Positions 1 to 9,396 of a stretch of 64,000 nucleotides of DNA are shown here, piece by piece. The notes beneath the pieces were generated by a model. The model worked only from the letters and a program-made list of their open reading frames with translations, ran no database searches and was not told the DNA's origin. The stretch comes from Symbiodinium natans (Eukaryota > Sar > Dinophyceae > Suessiales > Symbiodiniaceae). The stretch's first letter is position 1. The number at the start of each line of letters is the position of its first letter. The stretch is from contig CAJNDS010002147.1 of assembly GCA_905221605.1 (NCBI GenBank), positions 209,501-273,500 of the forward strand, read 5' to 3'. A program made the position numbers and the translations under genes.

Positions 1-300
1 TGCTGTCCAGAATTATAGCCGGGTCTAACTAATGTATTCTGGGGGGGGGGGGGGTCCTTGGTAGCCGGCATACAATCCGGGCTCCCGGAGATGTATGTTT
101 GGGGGGGGGTCTTATGGGGTCGGCTGATGAGTGTCTGCCAATTCTACAACAAATGGAAGACAAAACTCCCAAGACGAACGTAATAAACCTACCAAACATA
201 CAATTTGCTGCACTCTCGACTCCCTAGAGCATATTGTATTTTAGGGGGGGGTTTAAAAAGTAGTTAGGGCCGAGTATCGAGAACCCGACAAGCGCAGGCG
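1..300. other. Unique DNA with G-homopolymer tracts
   Basis: Non-repetitive DNA interrupted by runs of G at about 41-53, 101-109 and 244-251. No coding signal convincing to me is visible here. Confidence 0.5.
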
Positions 301-861
301 CTGAAGACGACAGAACCAATGTGGGGGTGATCGTTCTACAACAGTGCTCACTTCTTTCAAATTGGTGGGCCTGTGCAGAAGACAAGTGCAGCATCGGGCC
401 TGCCGGAAGGTTTACGTGTTCGTTTGCTTCTGCAGGCGAGCCTGGACTCCCGGCCACAGCAGACTTTGGCACGTGCGTAGTTGTGCCTGTTGTGAAGGCA
501 TTGTTTCGCTTGGTTCTGCAACACTTGGGTCCACACTCGCCCCCTACCAACGGACAGCCCTTTGCTCGCATGGTCTGCCTGTGCTGAGGGAAAGCAGGCA
601 GTGTGCGATTTCCGGCTCGTGTGTTCTGATCTGACACGGACAGTGCCTGTGGACGAAACATTTGCGTCCTGCTTAAACACGTCTGGCTACTGGCTTTCCA
701 GTGTCAGCTTCTGGGCCAGTGTTCTAAGTCAATTGTGGAGGCACGCCCTCGGAAGTGCCGGAGATGAGGTTGTGACGCTAACTCCCACAGTTCCAGCCAA
801 CTCATTGAAGGTCTCCGTGGCATTTTTCACATATCGTTTCCTGTATGGTGCAGCCGTGTTA

Positions 862-1260
862 TCAGCAGATATCAGGCAGAGAAGCTGGACAAAGCAACGA
901 GGGAACCTCGGGGGCCACAACGATCGCTGGAATTACGCAGCGCTCCTTCTTCTCAAAGGCCCGTGCGGGGTAAGCATCAACGCAACAGTGGCCCACCGAG
1001 CCGGTCCCATGTTCAGGGGCTTCCAGGACAGGACATCCGCAAGCCACGCAGCAGCGGCAAGCGCCTACCGTGCGGCCCCGGAGTAGCTGAACAGAAGTCT
1101 CATAGGCGCTAGTGAGCGACTTGCAGTGTGGGCCATGGCATGATGTGACATTCTCACAAGTAAGGCGAACAGGGCGGCCAGCTCGCAGCGAGCTGACAGA
1201 GGCCCAAAGCAGGCAGAGAACAAAAGGAGCGGTTGGCAACCAGGTCCTGACTCTGTGTCA
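862..1260 (-). CDS. Possible exon of a cysteine-rich secreted protein (unassigned)
   Basis: An open frame on the minus strand runs from a stop at about 1258-1260 down to 862. Near its start is a hydrophobic segment (PFVLCLLWASVSSL) that resembles a signal peptide, followed by many cysteines, including the cluster ACRCCVACGCP. No ATG is present at the start (TTG at 1239), so if real this is an internal exon or has an upstream start. The plus strand also carries a long frame over 562-1086, so strand choice is uncertain. I recognise no family. Confidence 0.25.
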
Positions 1261-1284
1261 GATCCAGTCCCCTCTTGGGTCGGA

Positions 1285-1460
1285 TCGGTCAGAGGGGGAG
1301 GGGGGGGGTTTAGAAGAGAGAGGGGGGGGGGTCAGGAAAGAGAGGGGGGGGGGTCAGGGAAAAGAGGGGAGGGGGCAAAAGAAAGGGGGGGGGGGGGGGG
1401 GGGGTTAGTTAGAAGACAAGGGGGTCAGAAAAAAGAGGGGGGGGGGTCAAAAAAAACTAT
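1285..1460 (+). repeat. G-rich imperfect tandem tract
   Basis: Runs of 7-21 G alternate with short purine words such as TCAG, AAAGAG and TCAAAA. The strand is almost entirely purine over about 170 bp, a composition able to form G-quadruplex or triplex structures. Frames through it (glycine-rich) are artefacts. Confidence 0.85.
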
Positions 1461-1483
1461 CCCGACCATGTAACTACCCTAAG

Positions 1484-2010
1484 AAGCCCTAAACCCGAAA
1501 CCCTAAACCCCAAACCCTCAATCCTAAACCCTTGGATGTTCGGGTTCTTCGCAGGCGCCACAGCTTGGGAGGTTCAGGTCTATGGGGCTTTATTGGCTCG
1601 GTCGGTTTATGAAAGGCTTGTTTGGGTATAGGGGTTTCAAGTGGGTTAGAGGGTTTAGGGTTGACAGAGTAGGGCACGTCGGGCTAAGATAGCCGCTAAA
1701 TAGCCTTAAACCCTGGACCAGACCCTCGGGCCAAAGCCCTAAACGGATTTCACTCTTCCCCCCCGCTTCCCCCCCGCGCGCCCCTCGCGGAGATGCAAGC
1801 GGCTTAGTTCAGGAGACCGGCCGGGCGCGCAGCGACCGCCGGTTCCTGTTGGGATGCACTCCGACAAGGTGAGATCAGCTGGCTCTTGTGCTGCAGGGGT
1901 CTTCGGGTGGAGGGTTGAGGGTGTAAAGTTGAGGGACCGGTTTAGGGTTTGGCGGTTTGGGGTTTGGGTTTAGGGGTTGGAATTTTGGGTTTCGGGTTTG
2001 GGGATGTTTG
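1484..2010. repeat. Degenerate heptamer islands with unique spacers
   Basis: Short CCCTAAA/CCCCAAA runs at 1484-1530 and TTTAGGG-type runs at 1630-1660 and 1915-2000 surround unique DNA. No gene is recognised. Confidence 0.6.
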
Positions 2011-2016
2011 GGGTAT

Positions 2017-2128
2017 ACTTGAAGGCTCATGTGTACTTGTAAGTCGGGTTATAAGTACCCAAAGTCAGATTATAACCATAGTTACCCTCCCTCTAACCCC
2101 CACTTATATGTACCCGTGAACCTCCAGG
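2017..2128. mobile_element. MITE-B copy 1 (inverted-repeat element)
   Basis: The left end reads like GGCTCATGTGTACTTGTAAG and the right end is its approximate reverse complement (CACTTATATGTACCCGTGAA then CCTCCA). The same ends recur at 28705, 47072 and 47749. No coding capacity, about 110 bp, so a non-autonomous terminal-inverted-repeat element is the best description. Confidence 0.75.
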
Positions 2129-2379
2129 AGGATACAGCATAGGGGGGTCAGGGCACTTGTAAGTACACATGAACCTTCAAGTGGGGATTGCTGTAGGGTT
2201 CTCTAACAGGGTTGAACTTTTAAGATATGCCCCAAAAATGTCTACCGGAACGCTGCCCACTAAGCTAAGCCCCTCGACGCAAGGGAGGGCTGAAGGTTTA
2301 AGCGAGGTGTAAGGGCTCCTGTCACCGCTTGGACGGTCCCTTGTCCGTGTCTAAGGAAAGAACATTTTACTACCATCGC

Positions 2380-2850
2380 GGCCTTTTAAGTACCGGTGAA
2401 ACTCAGGTGTTCTGACGCATGAACTTTGGCTGGAGTCTGAAGTGGCTCAAGTGCGCAGTTCAGCAGTTGAAGGGGTGTAGCTGGCGGCTCATGGGCTCTG
2501 CCGCTGGCGTGAGTATCGAGGATGCGCGCGGAGCCGAAGTTCGTGCCTTCCATTCCCTCAAGACGCGCGTGCACCAATCCGGGACTTCAGGGGCGGAGGC
2601 GCAGCCCTCGGAGCCGCTCCCCCGTGAGAGGAGAAAATGCCACCGAGTCGCCCACGTCACGTCCGATGAGTGTGCGGAGTTGGCCAGCTCCATGAAAGAG
2701 GAGTGCCTAGGCACAAGTGCCTCGTTCCGGGTTCACCGCACCGGTGGCCACTCCATTGGGGTTAATGACTATACCCGACAGCTGGCGCGAGGCAGGTTGA
2801 GATTGCTGACGCGCTTGCCAGGGTCCCCCGGGCTGAGTGCATAGGGCGCT
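2380..2850. other. Unique stretch with open frames, unassigned
   Basis: About 430 bp of non-repetitive, GC-balanced DNA carries a 141-codon plus-strand frame (2419-2844) and an overlapping minus-strand frame (2460-2714). No motif is recognised and neither strand is clearly favoured. It may be a gene fragment or simply unique intergenic DNA. Confidence 0.3.
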
Positions 2851-3061
2851 TTTCCGGATTGAGCCATGCAAGGCAGCCCCCCCCAGCCCCATCGGAACCC
2901 AATTTTGAACATAGGGAGGTGTCTCTTGTTCTCTCCTTACACTGGAAAGCTGTGGAAGAATGCACATCTTGGTTCAGAGTTGTCGCGCGTTTGTGTGTTG
3001 GGATCCATTGGTGGCGGCAGCCTACGTCTGCACAACCGCCCCTCAGTGGGGTGGAAGGCTT

Positions 3062-3206
3062 GGTAGCCCAGTCATACCCATTTTCCCCATTTTTTTTGGG
3101 GGGTTCAAGGTTCCCTTCTGAAGTACCCAGCCCAAAGAAGGGTTTAGGGTTTAGGGTTTAGGGTTTAGGGTTTAGGGTTTAGGGTTTAGGGTTACTGGGC
3201 TACCAA
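3062..3206. mobile_element. MITE-C copy 1 with heptamer array inside
   Basis: Starts TTGGTAGCCCAGTCATACCC and ends GTTACTGGGCTACCAA, its inverted repeat. A run of about seven TTTAGGG units (3139-3192) occupies the right half. Related copies lie at 3873 and 18749. Confidence 0.8.
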
Positions 3207-3319
3207 AAAGGGGGAGATCTTGTGAGCCGCGATTTAACTTTCCACCAGGCAGTCCCGGATCCTCCCTGGGGCACATCCGAGCTCGCACTCGGTTGGAGTG
3301 CCAGTCTTGGTTGGCTTTT

Positions 3320-3380
3320 CCCTAACCCCTAAACCCTAAACCCTAAACCCTAAACCCTAAACCCTAAACCCTAAACCCAT
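3320..3380 (-). repeat. CCCTAAA array
   Basis: About eight perfect heptamers, the same unit as the arrays upstream but in the opposite orientation. Confidence 0.95.
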
Positions 3381-3870
3381 GTTGTACCCAAGGCGGTGCA
3401 AGCTTGCGCAAGCTGATAGATAGCCCGAGCGCCGGATTTTCACTTTGCACCCTCCCCCACTGGTCTTCATCCGAGCCCTCTTCCAACCTTGAGTAGCTTG
3501 AGTGCAAAGGAAGACAAGATGATAGGCTAGGAGGTGCAAAACTTTAAGAGTTGGACCTGTCATCCAGCTCCATTTTCCGCTCACTCAGTGATGAGGTGAC
3601 AAGCAGCCAAGCGCATGCACGAAGAGCAGGCCAGTTCAACCCCCAAACTTAGGCGAGTCGGCGTGGCTAACTGCTTGTTGCTTGTGGCTTCTATGGCGCG
3701 AGTTCTGTCCGAGACCGCCGTACAGGTGAGTCCTCCATCACAGTTGCAACCAGAGGAGACCAGCTGCTGGCACAGCTTCGAAGCGTGCGCGGCCGAGGTC
3801 ACCATGGCTTTTCATCGTTTTCCTGCCTGTGATGTCGTCGGCCATTTAGGCCGCATCTGCATGAGCGAGC
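3381..3870. other. Unique stretch with open frames, unassigned
   Basis: Non-repetitive DNA with a minus-strand frame over 3357-3584 and a plus-strand frame over 3615-3880. No family, splice pattern or conserved motif is visible. Confidence 0.3.
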
Positions 3871-3872
3871 TA

Positions 3873-4065
3873 ACCTTGGTAGCCCAGTGGTACCCTTTTC
3901 CCTTTTTTTTTTTTTGGTTCAAGGTTCCCTTATACAGTAACTCTCCCAAAAAGGGTGCCCTCATTATATGGTTACTCCTAAACGGTCCTAAACCCCAAAT
4001 CTTAAACCCTACACCCTAAACCCTATATATGGTTCCCCTTATTCCAAGAGGGTTACTGGGCTACC
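3873..4065. mobile_element. MITE-C copy 2 interrupted by a CCCTAAA-type array
   Basis: Left end CTTGGTAGCCCAGTGGTACC, right end GGTTACTGGGCTACCAAG. The interior is split by degenerate CCCTAAA units (about 3980-4024), with the word TATATGGTT at both borders (3965-3973 and 4026-4034). That is compatible with insertion of the array into the element with target duplication. Confidence 0.75.
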
Positions 4066-4143
4066 AAGTAACCTGGTCTCACCTTGTCGGCCGATAGCGG
4101 AGGAAGACGCAAAAAGCCTCGCAGGTTGCCATGGCCGCATGAC

Positions 4144-4340
4144 TAGGGTTTAGGGTTTAGGGTTTAGGGTTTAGGGTTTAGGCTTTAGGCTTTAGGCTTT
4201 AGGGTTTAGGGGGGTTTATATGACTGTTATTGGTGAGTGTATATAAGGTTCCTTTTTAGTATTGGTGAGTGTATACTAAGGCCGACGGCCACTCGGGGCT
4301 AAGGTTGTGGGTTGTATACATACTAACAGGGGCTAGGGTT
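4144..4340. repeat. TTTAGGG array and duplicated GGTGAGTGTATA word
   Basis: A heptamer run at 4144-4207 is followed by two copies of a segment containing TTGGTGAGTGTATA (about 4229 and 4262). The same word returns near 7693, so it belongs to a small dispersed element. Confidence 0.7.
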
Positions 4341-4367
4341 TAGGGTTTAGGGTTCAGGGTTTAGGGT

Positions 4368-4446
4368 TGGGATGTTCCCCCTTATACTAACAGTCCTTAA
4401 TAGGGATGAGAATAGGGGGTACTAGAATCCCTATTAAGGATTGGTG
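4368..4446. mobile_element. MITE-D copy 1
   Basis: Begins GGGATGTTCCCCCTTATACT and carries an internal inverted pair around CCTTAATAGGGAT / ATCCCTATTAAGG. Other copies are at about 16218, 41190 and 48658. Confidence 0.7.
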
Positions 4447-4649
4447 TCGAGGGTTTAGGGTTTTGGGGTTGAGGTTTGAGGATTTTGCTTGCAGGGTTGG
4501 GGGTTTCAGGGTTTTAGGTTCAGGGAGTGGGGTAAGCCCCAAACCCCAAACCCGAAACTTTAAGACCCAAACCCCGACTTAACCTCATGCTCTAAACCCC
4601 ATGTGGTGATCTCAATTTTTCCCCCTTTTGGCGGTCCTTATTATAAGGC

Positions 4650-4946
4650 GGCCCCCCTAAACCCTAAACCTTAAAACCCTAAACCCTACACCCTACACCC
4701 TAAACCCTAAACCCTAAACCCTAAACCCTAAACCCTAAACCCTAAACCCTAAACCCTAAAACCCTAAACCCTAAACCCTAAACCCTAAACCCAAAAACCC
4801 TAAACCCAAAAACCCTAAAACCCTAAAACCCTAAACCCTAAACCCAAAACCCCTAAACCCTAAGCCCTAAACCCTAAACCCTAAACCCTAAACCCTAAAC
4901 CCTAAACCCTAAACCCTAAACCCTAAACCCTAAACCCCCTCTGTTT
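4650..4946 (-). repeat. Long CCCTAAA array with length variants
   Basis: Nearly 300 bp of CCCTAAA, with interspersed CCCTACA, CCCTAAAA and CCCAAAA units and pure blocks at both sides. It is internal to the window, so it is not evidence of a chromosome end. Confidence 0.95.
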
Positions 4947-5420
4947 AGGGTACGACTTTGAGACTTCGAAGTGTCGAGGGTGTTGCGATGGCAGGCCAAT
5001 GGGAGGAGCAGCCAGGCACCCGTCTTCTGAGCTTAGGGGGTTCAGGGTTTAGGGTTTAGGGTTTAGGGTTTAGGGTTTAGGGTTTAGGGTTTAGGGTTTA
5101 GGAACCCCCGTAGACGTCTGAAGGCCCTCTAAGATAGGGCTCGGAAAAATTACGAATATTCCCTTAGGGTCCCTCTATAATTATATCGAATTATTCAGGC
5201 CCCTTTTAGAGGTTTGGAGGTTTAGGGCTTAATTAGAGGTTTAGGTTCTAGGGTTTAGGGAGTAGGGGTTAAGGGTTCAGGGTTCAGGGTCTCGGGTAAA
5301 GGGAGGGGGTTAAGGGTTCAGGGTCGAGGGTTTCGGGATGAGGGGTTTAGGGTTGAGTGTAGGGCTGGGTTAGGGTTCGGGTTTAGGGTTAAGGGTTAAG
5401 GGTTTAGGGTTTAGCCCCTA
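4947..5420. repeat. Short unique island, TTTAGGG array and MITE-F copy
   Basis: A unique island (4945-5035) could be a small exon but has no recognisable content. A heptamer array follows at 5041-5102. A MITE-F remnant with ATTCCCTTAGGGTCCCT and TTATTCAGGCCCC lies at 5135-5205, then degenerate GGGTTTAGG DNA to 5415. Confidence 0.65.
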
Positions 5421-6320
5421 GGTGACTTTTGGGAGTGTGAAGCTCCCACCTTGCCACCCCCATCTGGACAGGATATCCGTTGGAAGTAGAAGAGTAGTCA
5501 GTAGTCTACTAAGTCAGTCGAACATGTCCTTGAAAACTTTGGGGCTTAGGGTTTCGGGTTTAGGGTGGCAATATCGGCGTACACCAACAGGCCTCCACAC
5601 TCTGCAGAAAAGCATGCAGCTGGAAGTACCTGTAGGGTGCATGATTAGCTAAAACTAGGGCTCTGAATGTCCCAAACATAAGTACCCTAAACCCTACAGC
5701 CTTAAACCCTAAACTCTAAACCCTAAGCCCCAAAACCTAACAGCCCTGAGCACCAAACCCTAAATACTAAACCCAATGAACCTCCAAGTAAGCCCTGAGC
5801 GTGTCGTCCGCCAGGGCAGCGCAGCCAGCAGCGAAGTGCCTCGAAGAAGCTTTTTCTGCGGGCTGGTTGTAGGGCTTAAAGGGGGGGTTCAGGGTTTAGG
5901 GTTTAGGGTTCATTGTAGGGTGTAGGGTGCCCAGTGTTGGAGGAAGGAGGCTACTCATGGTTGGCTGCTTCAAGTTGAGGGGTTCAAGGTGCTCCAGTGT
6001 GGGGGGTGGGGGGTTGCGGTAGGTAAACCTGTCTTTGCATAAGGGGTGTGCCCGGTGCTCCCCTCCGACTAACTTAAGCAAGCTCTACCCCAAAGCTCTT
6101 CCTGAAAAAGCATGCTGGTGCCATTGGGCGTTGTTTCTGAACCTTCCCTGGGCGTTGTTTCTGAACCTTCCCAAGCCCCCACCCCCAAAATGGCCTGCTC
6201 CACAGGTCGTTTCGAACAGGCCGTCGTCCCAGGTCTCTGCGGCTGTGGCTTGACTGCAGTCGCCATAGTTTTGGGGTGTTTGGGGGCTTTGCGGGCTTTG
6301 GGGCGGGCTTAAGCCCCCTG
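5421..6320. other. Mixed unique and degenerate repeat DNA, no gene recognised
   Basis: Unique stretches at 5421-5640, 5790-5870 and 5930-6310 are separated by degenerate heptamer runs. A tandem duplication of GGCGTTGTTTCTGAACCTTC occurs at about 6126-6170. Frames here are short and unassigned. Confidence 0.4.
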
Positions 6321-6412
6321 GTTCTTAGTAGGGAATGAGGGAATGAGGGCCTATACATACCCTTTAAGGGAGTACATAGGTACCTCATTCCCTCATTCCC
6401 TAAACCCTAACC
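6321..6412. mobile_element. MITE-A copy 1, right end merged into a heptamer array
   Basis: Left end GTTCTTAGTAGGGAATGAGG, right inverted copy CCTCATTCCCTCATTCCCTA. Where the other copies continue CTACTAAGAAC, this one continues straight into CCCTAACCCCTAAACCC, so the end was replaced by telomere-like repeat. Confidence 0.75.
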
Positions 6413-6585
6413 CCTAAACCCTAAACCCCTAAACCCCTAAACCCTTTTCCCTTAAACCCTACTGACAAGGACCCATGAACCCGCCAGGGGTTCCATGTCA
6501 GGACAGCAAGACACGGGCGTCTCCTGCTGTCGCACCTGTCGCCCGCCGGCTCTCTTTCCAGGCCAAGGGCGGCCAAGGGGACCCC

Positions 6586-6607
6586 CCTGAACCCTGAACC
6601 CTGAACC

Positions 6608-6639
<32 letters not shown>

Positions 6640-6694
6640 ACCCTAAACCCTCAACCCTCAACCCTAAACCCTAAACCCTAAACCCTAAACCCTA
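6586..6694 (-). repeat. CCCTCAA/CCCTAAA array
   Basis: CCCTGAA, then CCCTCAA, then CCCTAAA units in blocks, each block homogeneous, which suggests local expansion of variants. Confidence 0.9.
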
Positions 6695-6762
6695 GTCTCC
6701 GCCAGGAAGCCATAAGCAGCTTAAGGTGGCTTAGGGTTTAGGGTCCTGAAGCCCCAGAGAAT

Positions 6763-6904
6763 CTTAGGGTAGCTATATGGGCCCTTGACATGGTCCCATA
6801 CCTCCTTTGAAGGGTTCTGAAGTATGGGCCCTTGGGTTGTTAGGTGTTTAACGGGTACATAAGGGCCCTTTTCACCGTACTGAAGGACCATGTAAATACC
6901 CTAA
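6763..6904. mobile_element. MITE-G copy 1
   Basis: Starts CTTAGGGTAGCTATATGGGC and ends with the approximate reverse complement (GGACCATGTAAATACCCTAAG minus its first base). Contains a second inverted pair around CCTCCTTTGAAGGGTTCTGA. Copies at 7345 and 59248. Confidence 0.75.
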
Positions 6905-6994
6905 GACAGAAGCAAAGAACGCAGTTTTGTGTGGGGACAGGCTCCGAAGCTCTTCACGACTTTCACCGCCCACAACCTGCAGGCGCCGTGATTG

Positions 6995-7100
6995 GGTTTA
7001 GGGTTTAGGGTTTCGGGTTTAGGGTTTAGGGTTTAGGGTTTAGGGTTTAGGGTTTAGGGTTTTAGGGTGTAGGGTGTAGGGTTTAGGGTTTAGCGTCTAG
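6995..7100 (+). repeat. TTTAGGG array
   Basis: About 13 units, ending in GGGTGTA variants. Confidence 0.95.
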
Positions 7101-7570
7101 GGGTCCGAGATTCAGGATTTACGGCAGCTCTATTGGGATACTGACAATGTGTTCATCATTTTGCATATGTTTTTTCTCGTTGTTGTTGGTGCTGTTGCTG
7201 GCGTCATTGCTATTGTGTTATTCGTATAAGCCCAGACTAAGGGACCATGTAATTACCCTAAGGTTTTCTTGAACCAGGGCCCTTCGAGGTTCATGGGTAC
7301 TTGTAGGTGGGGTACGGGTACGGTGAGAACCTCAACCAAAGTTGTCTAAGGGTAGTTTCATATGGGCCCTTCATGTGGTCCCCCACCTCCTTTAAAGGGT
7401 TCTGAAGTATGGGCCCTTAATTTGTATAGGGCATACAAGCGGTGTATAAGGGGCACCCGTTTAAGGGCCCATACTAAAGGACCACGTAGCTACCGGTAGA
7501 AGTGAAGCCTACTCATTGTCCCGGAGGCTTGGAGCCCCCCAACAACCCCTAATTCCCGAAACAAGATATG
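7101..7570. mobile_element. Unique DNA with MITE-G copy 2 (about 7345-7497)
   Basis: The element shares the ATGGGCCCTT, CCTCCTTTAAAGGGTTCTGA and GGACCA words with copy 1. A solo MITE-G right end lies at about 7230-7255 and a MITE-B-like fragment at 7290-7320. No gene is recognised. Confidence 0.6.
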
Positions 7571-7573
7571 AAT

Positions 7574-7646
7574 TTAGGGTTTAGGGTTTAGGGTTTAGGG
7601 TTTAGGGTTTAGGGTTTAGGGTTTAGGGTTTAGGGTTTAGGGTTTA
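7574..7646 (+). repeat. TTTAGGG array
   Basis: Ten perfect units, directly followed by a dispersed element carrying GGTGAGTGTATA. Confidence 0.95.
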
Positions 7647-7789
7647 TGTTACTGATGTTGGTGGGTGCATTTAGGGTCCCCCTTTTAAATACTGGTGAGT
7701 GTATATGTTGGCTGTCCTTTTGGGGCTACAAGGAATATATACCCTACTTCAATATGATCCGTGAAGACCTCATCAAAACCTCCTTTCGG

Positions 7790-7835
7790 CAGGCGAAGAT
7801 CAGTGCCGTGGCCCGGCAGCTGTTTTGCCAGGAAA
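7790..7835 (+). CDS. Possible small exon (unassigned)
   Basis: After CGGCAG, the plus strand reads AKISAVARQLFCQE in one open frame before the repeat array starts. The acceptor-like AG|G and the position upstream of the channel exons make an N-terminal channel exon possible, but nothing proves the link. Confidence 0.25.
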
Positions 7836-7856
7836 AGCCAAAACCCCAAACCCGAA

Positions 7857-7859
7857 AGC

Positions 7860-7898
<39 letters not shown>

Positions 7899-7922
7899 AC
7901 CCCCAACCCCCAACCCCCAACC

Positions 7923-7961
<39 letters not shown>

Positions 7962-8000
7962 ACCCTAAACCCTAAACCCCAAACCCCTGAACCCTAAACC
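7857..8000 (-). repeat. CCCTCAA array
   Basis: About 20 units, mainly CCCTCAA with CCCCCAA and CCCTAAA blocks. Proline-rich frames through it are artefacts. Confidence 0.9.
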
Positions 8001-8174
8001 CGAAACCATCATGCCCAGCTCACCTAAGTACCATGAACCTCCAAGTAGTTTTGGCGAAGCAGCTCCCTTTTGTGCAGACATCAACTGCAACGAAGTCAGC
8101 CACCTCCCAACCTCCCCGAATAAAAAAAGAAGTCAGAAAGCTTCCCTAAGCCTGCAACGTAGTCGCAACCCTGA

Positions 8175-8285
8175 GCCCGAAGCCCTAAACCCTAAACCCT
8201 AGCCCTAAACCCTAAACCCTAAACCCTAAACCCTAAACCCTAAACCTTAACCCCTAAACCCTAAACCCTAAACCCTAACCCCTTA
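8175..8285 (-). repeat. CCCTAAA array
   Basis: Roughly 14 units immediately upstream of the first channel exon recognised. Confidence 0.9.
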
Positions 8286-8316
8286 TCCCCCCCTTAAACG
8301 CCTCCTAACTGCCAAG

Positions 8317-8389
8317 GCGGGCATGGATGGCGTGCACTCCCGCCGGCGCTTTGCCAGCATGCGCATCTCCCGAGCCAAGCAGCAGACAG
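8317..8389 (+). CDS. Channel exon 1 (before S1)
   Basis: After an AG acceptor (GCCAAG|G) the frame reads AGMDGVHSRRRFASMRISRA and continues KQQT. The end is CAGACAG|GC, a GC donor in phase 1, which matches the phase of the S1 exon to give KQQTGQFIAR. This basic stretch would be the cytosolic segment leading into S1. Earlier N-terminal exons are not identified. Confidence 0.6.
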
Positions 8390-9353
8390 GCCCCCAAGGG
8401 CCAAAAGGGGGGGCCAAAAGGGCTTAGGGTTTAGGGTTTCGGGCTTGGTTTGGGACGGTTTGAGTGTTAAACCCCAAACCTTCAACCCTGAACCATAAAC
8501 CCAAGCTTAGCGTGCAGAGTTTAGGATTCACCAAGTTACTCAGGATTTTTATGGGTTGCTTAGAGGTTCACCTACAAGTGGGCGAACTTTGGTTGTAGCC
8601 TCACTTCGGGTACTTCTAACCCTACTTACAAGTAGGCCGTTGAGCTTAAAGCAATAACCCTTCTAAAGGAAACCCCAAAAAGGTACCCCTGCTTGCGGAA
8701 ACCCCCCCCATATGAGCAGCTTCTTGTGCAGCACCTCCCCTACACCCTCAAAAACCTCAATCCTGGGATGCAGCAGGTGGGGGGTCCGTTTTGGGTACAT
8801 AAGCCCCAAGCAAGGCTCTTACTGGTTGAGGGAATCCCCCACATGTTCACCTAACCTTCAGATTCAGACCCCTAGAACCCGAAACCAGAGAGTAGGTTTT
8901 AGCTTTGTGTCCCTCCATAAGGTGGGGGCCATATCCAGAGTCCAAATGAAAGAGAATCGCTGCCTACATTAAGACCCCAGAGAATACATGTACGTACGTG
9001 TATATGTATGTATGCATGTATGTATGTATGCATGCATGCATGCATGGATGTATGTATGTATGTATGTATGTATGTATGTATGTATGTATGTATGTATGTT
9101 TGTATGTACGGACGTATGTATGTATTTATGTGTGTATCTGTATTTCTGTACGTACACTCATCTTTGTATATCTTCATGTGTCTATATCTTGTATATGTGT
9201 ATACTTGCAGACTTGTGTGACTTGTGTGTGTGTGTGTGTGTGTGTAATCGGACATTTGCATATTTGTATGGTCGCATACTTGTAGATATTTATTGTATAT
9301 ATATATATGTGTTTTATTATTATTATTATTATTATTATTGTAGATATTTATTG

Positions 9354-9396
<43 letters not shown>

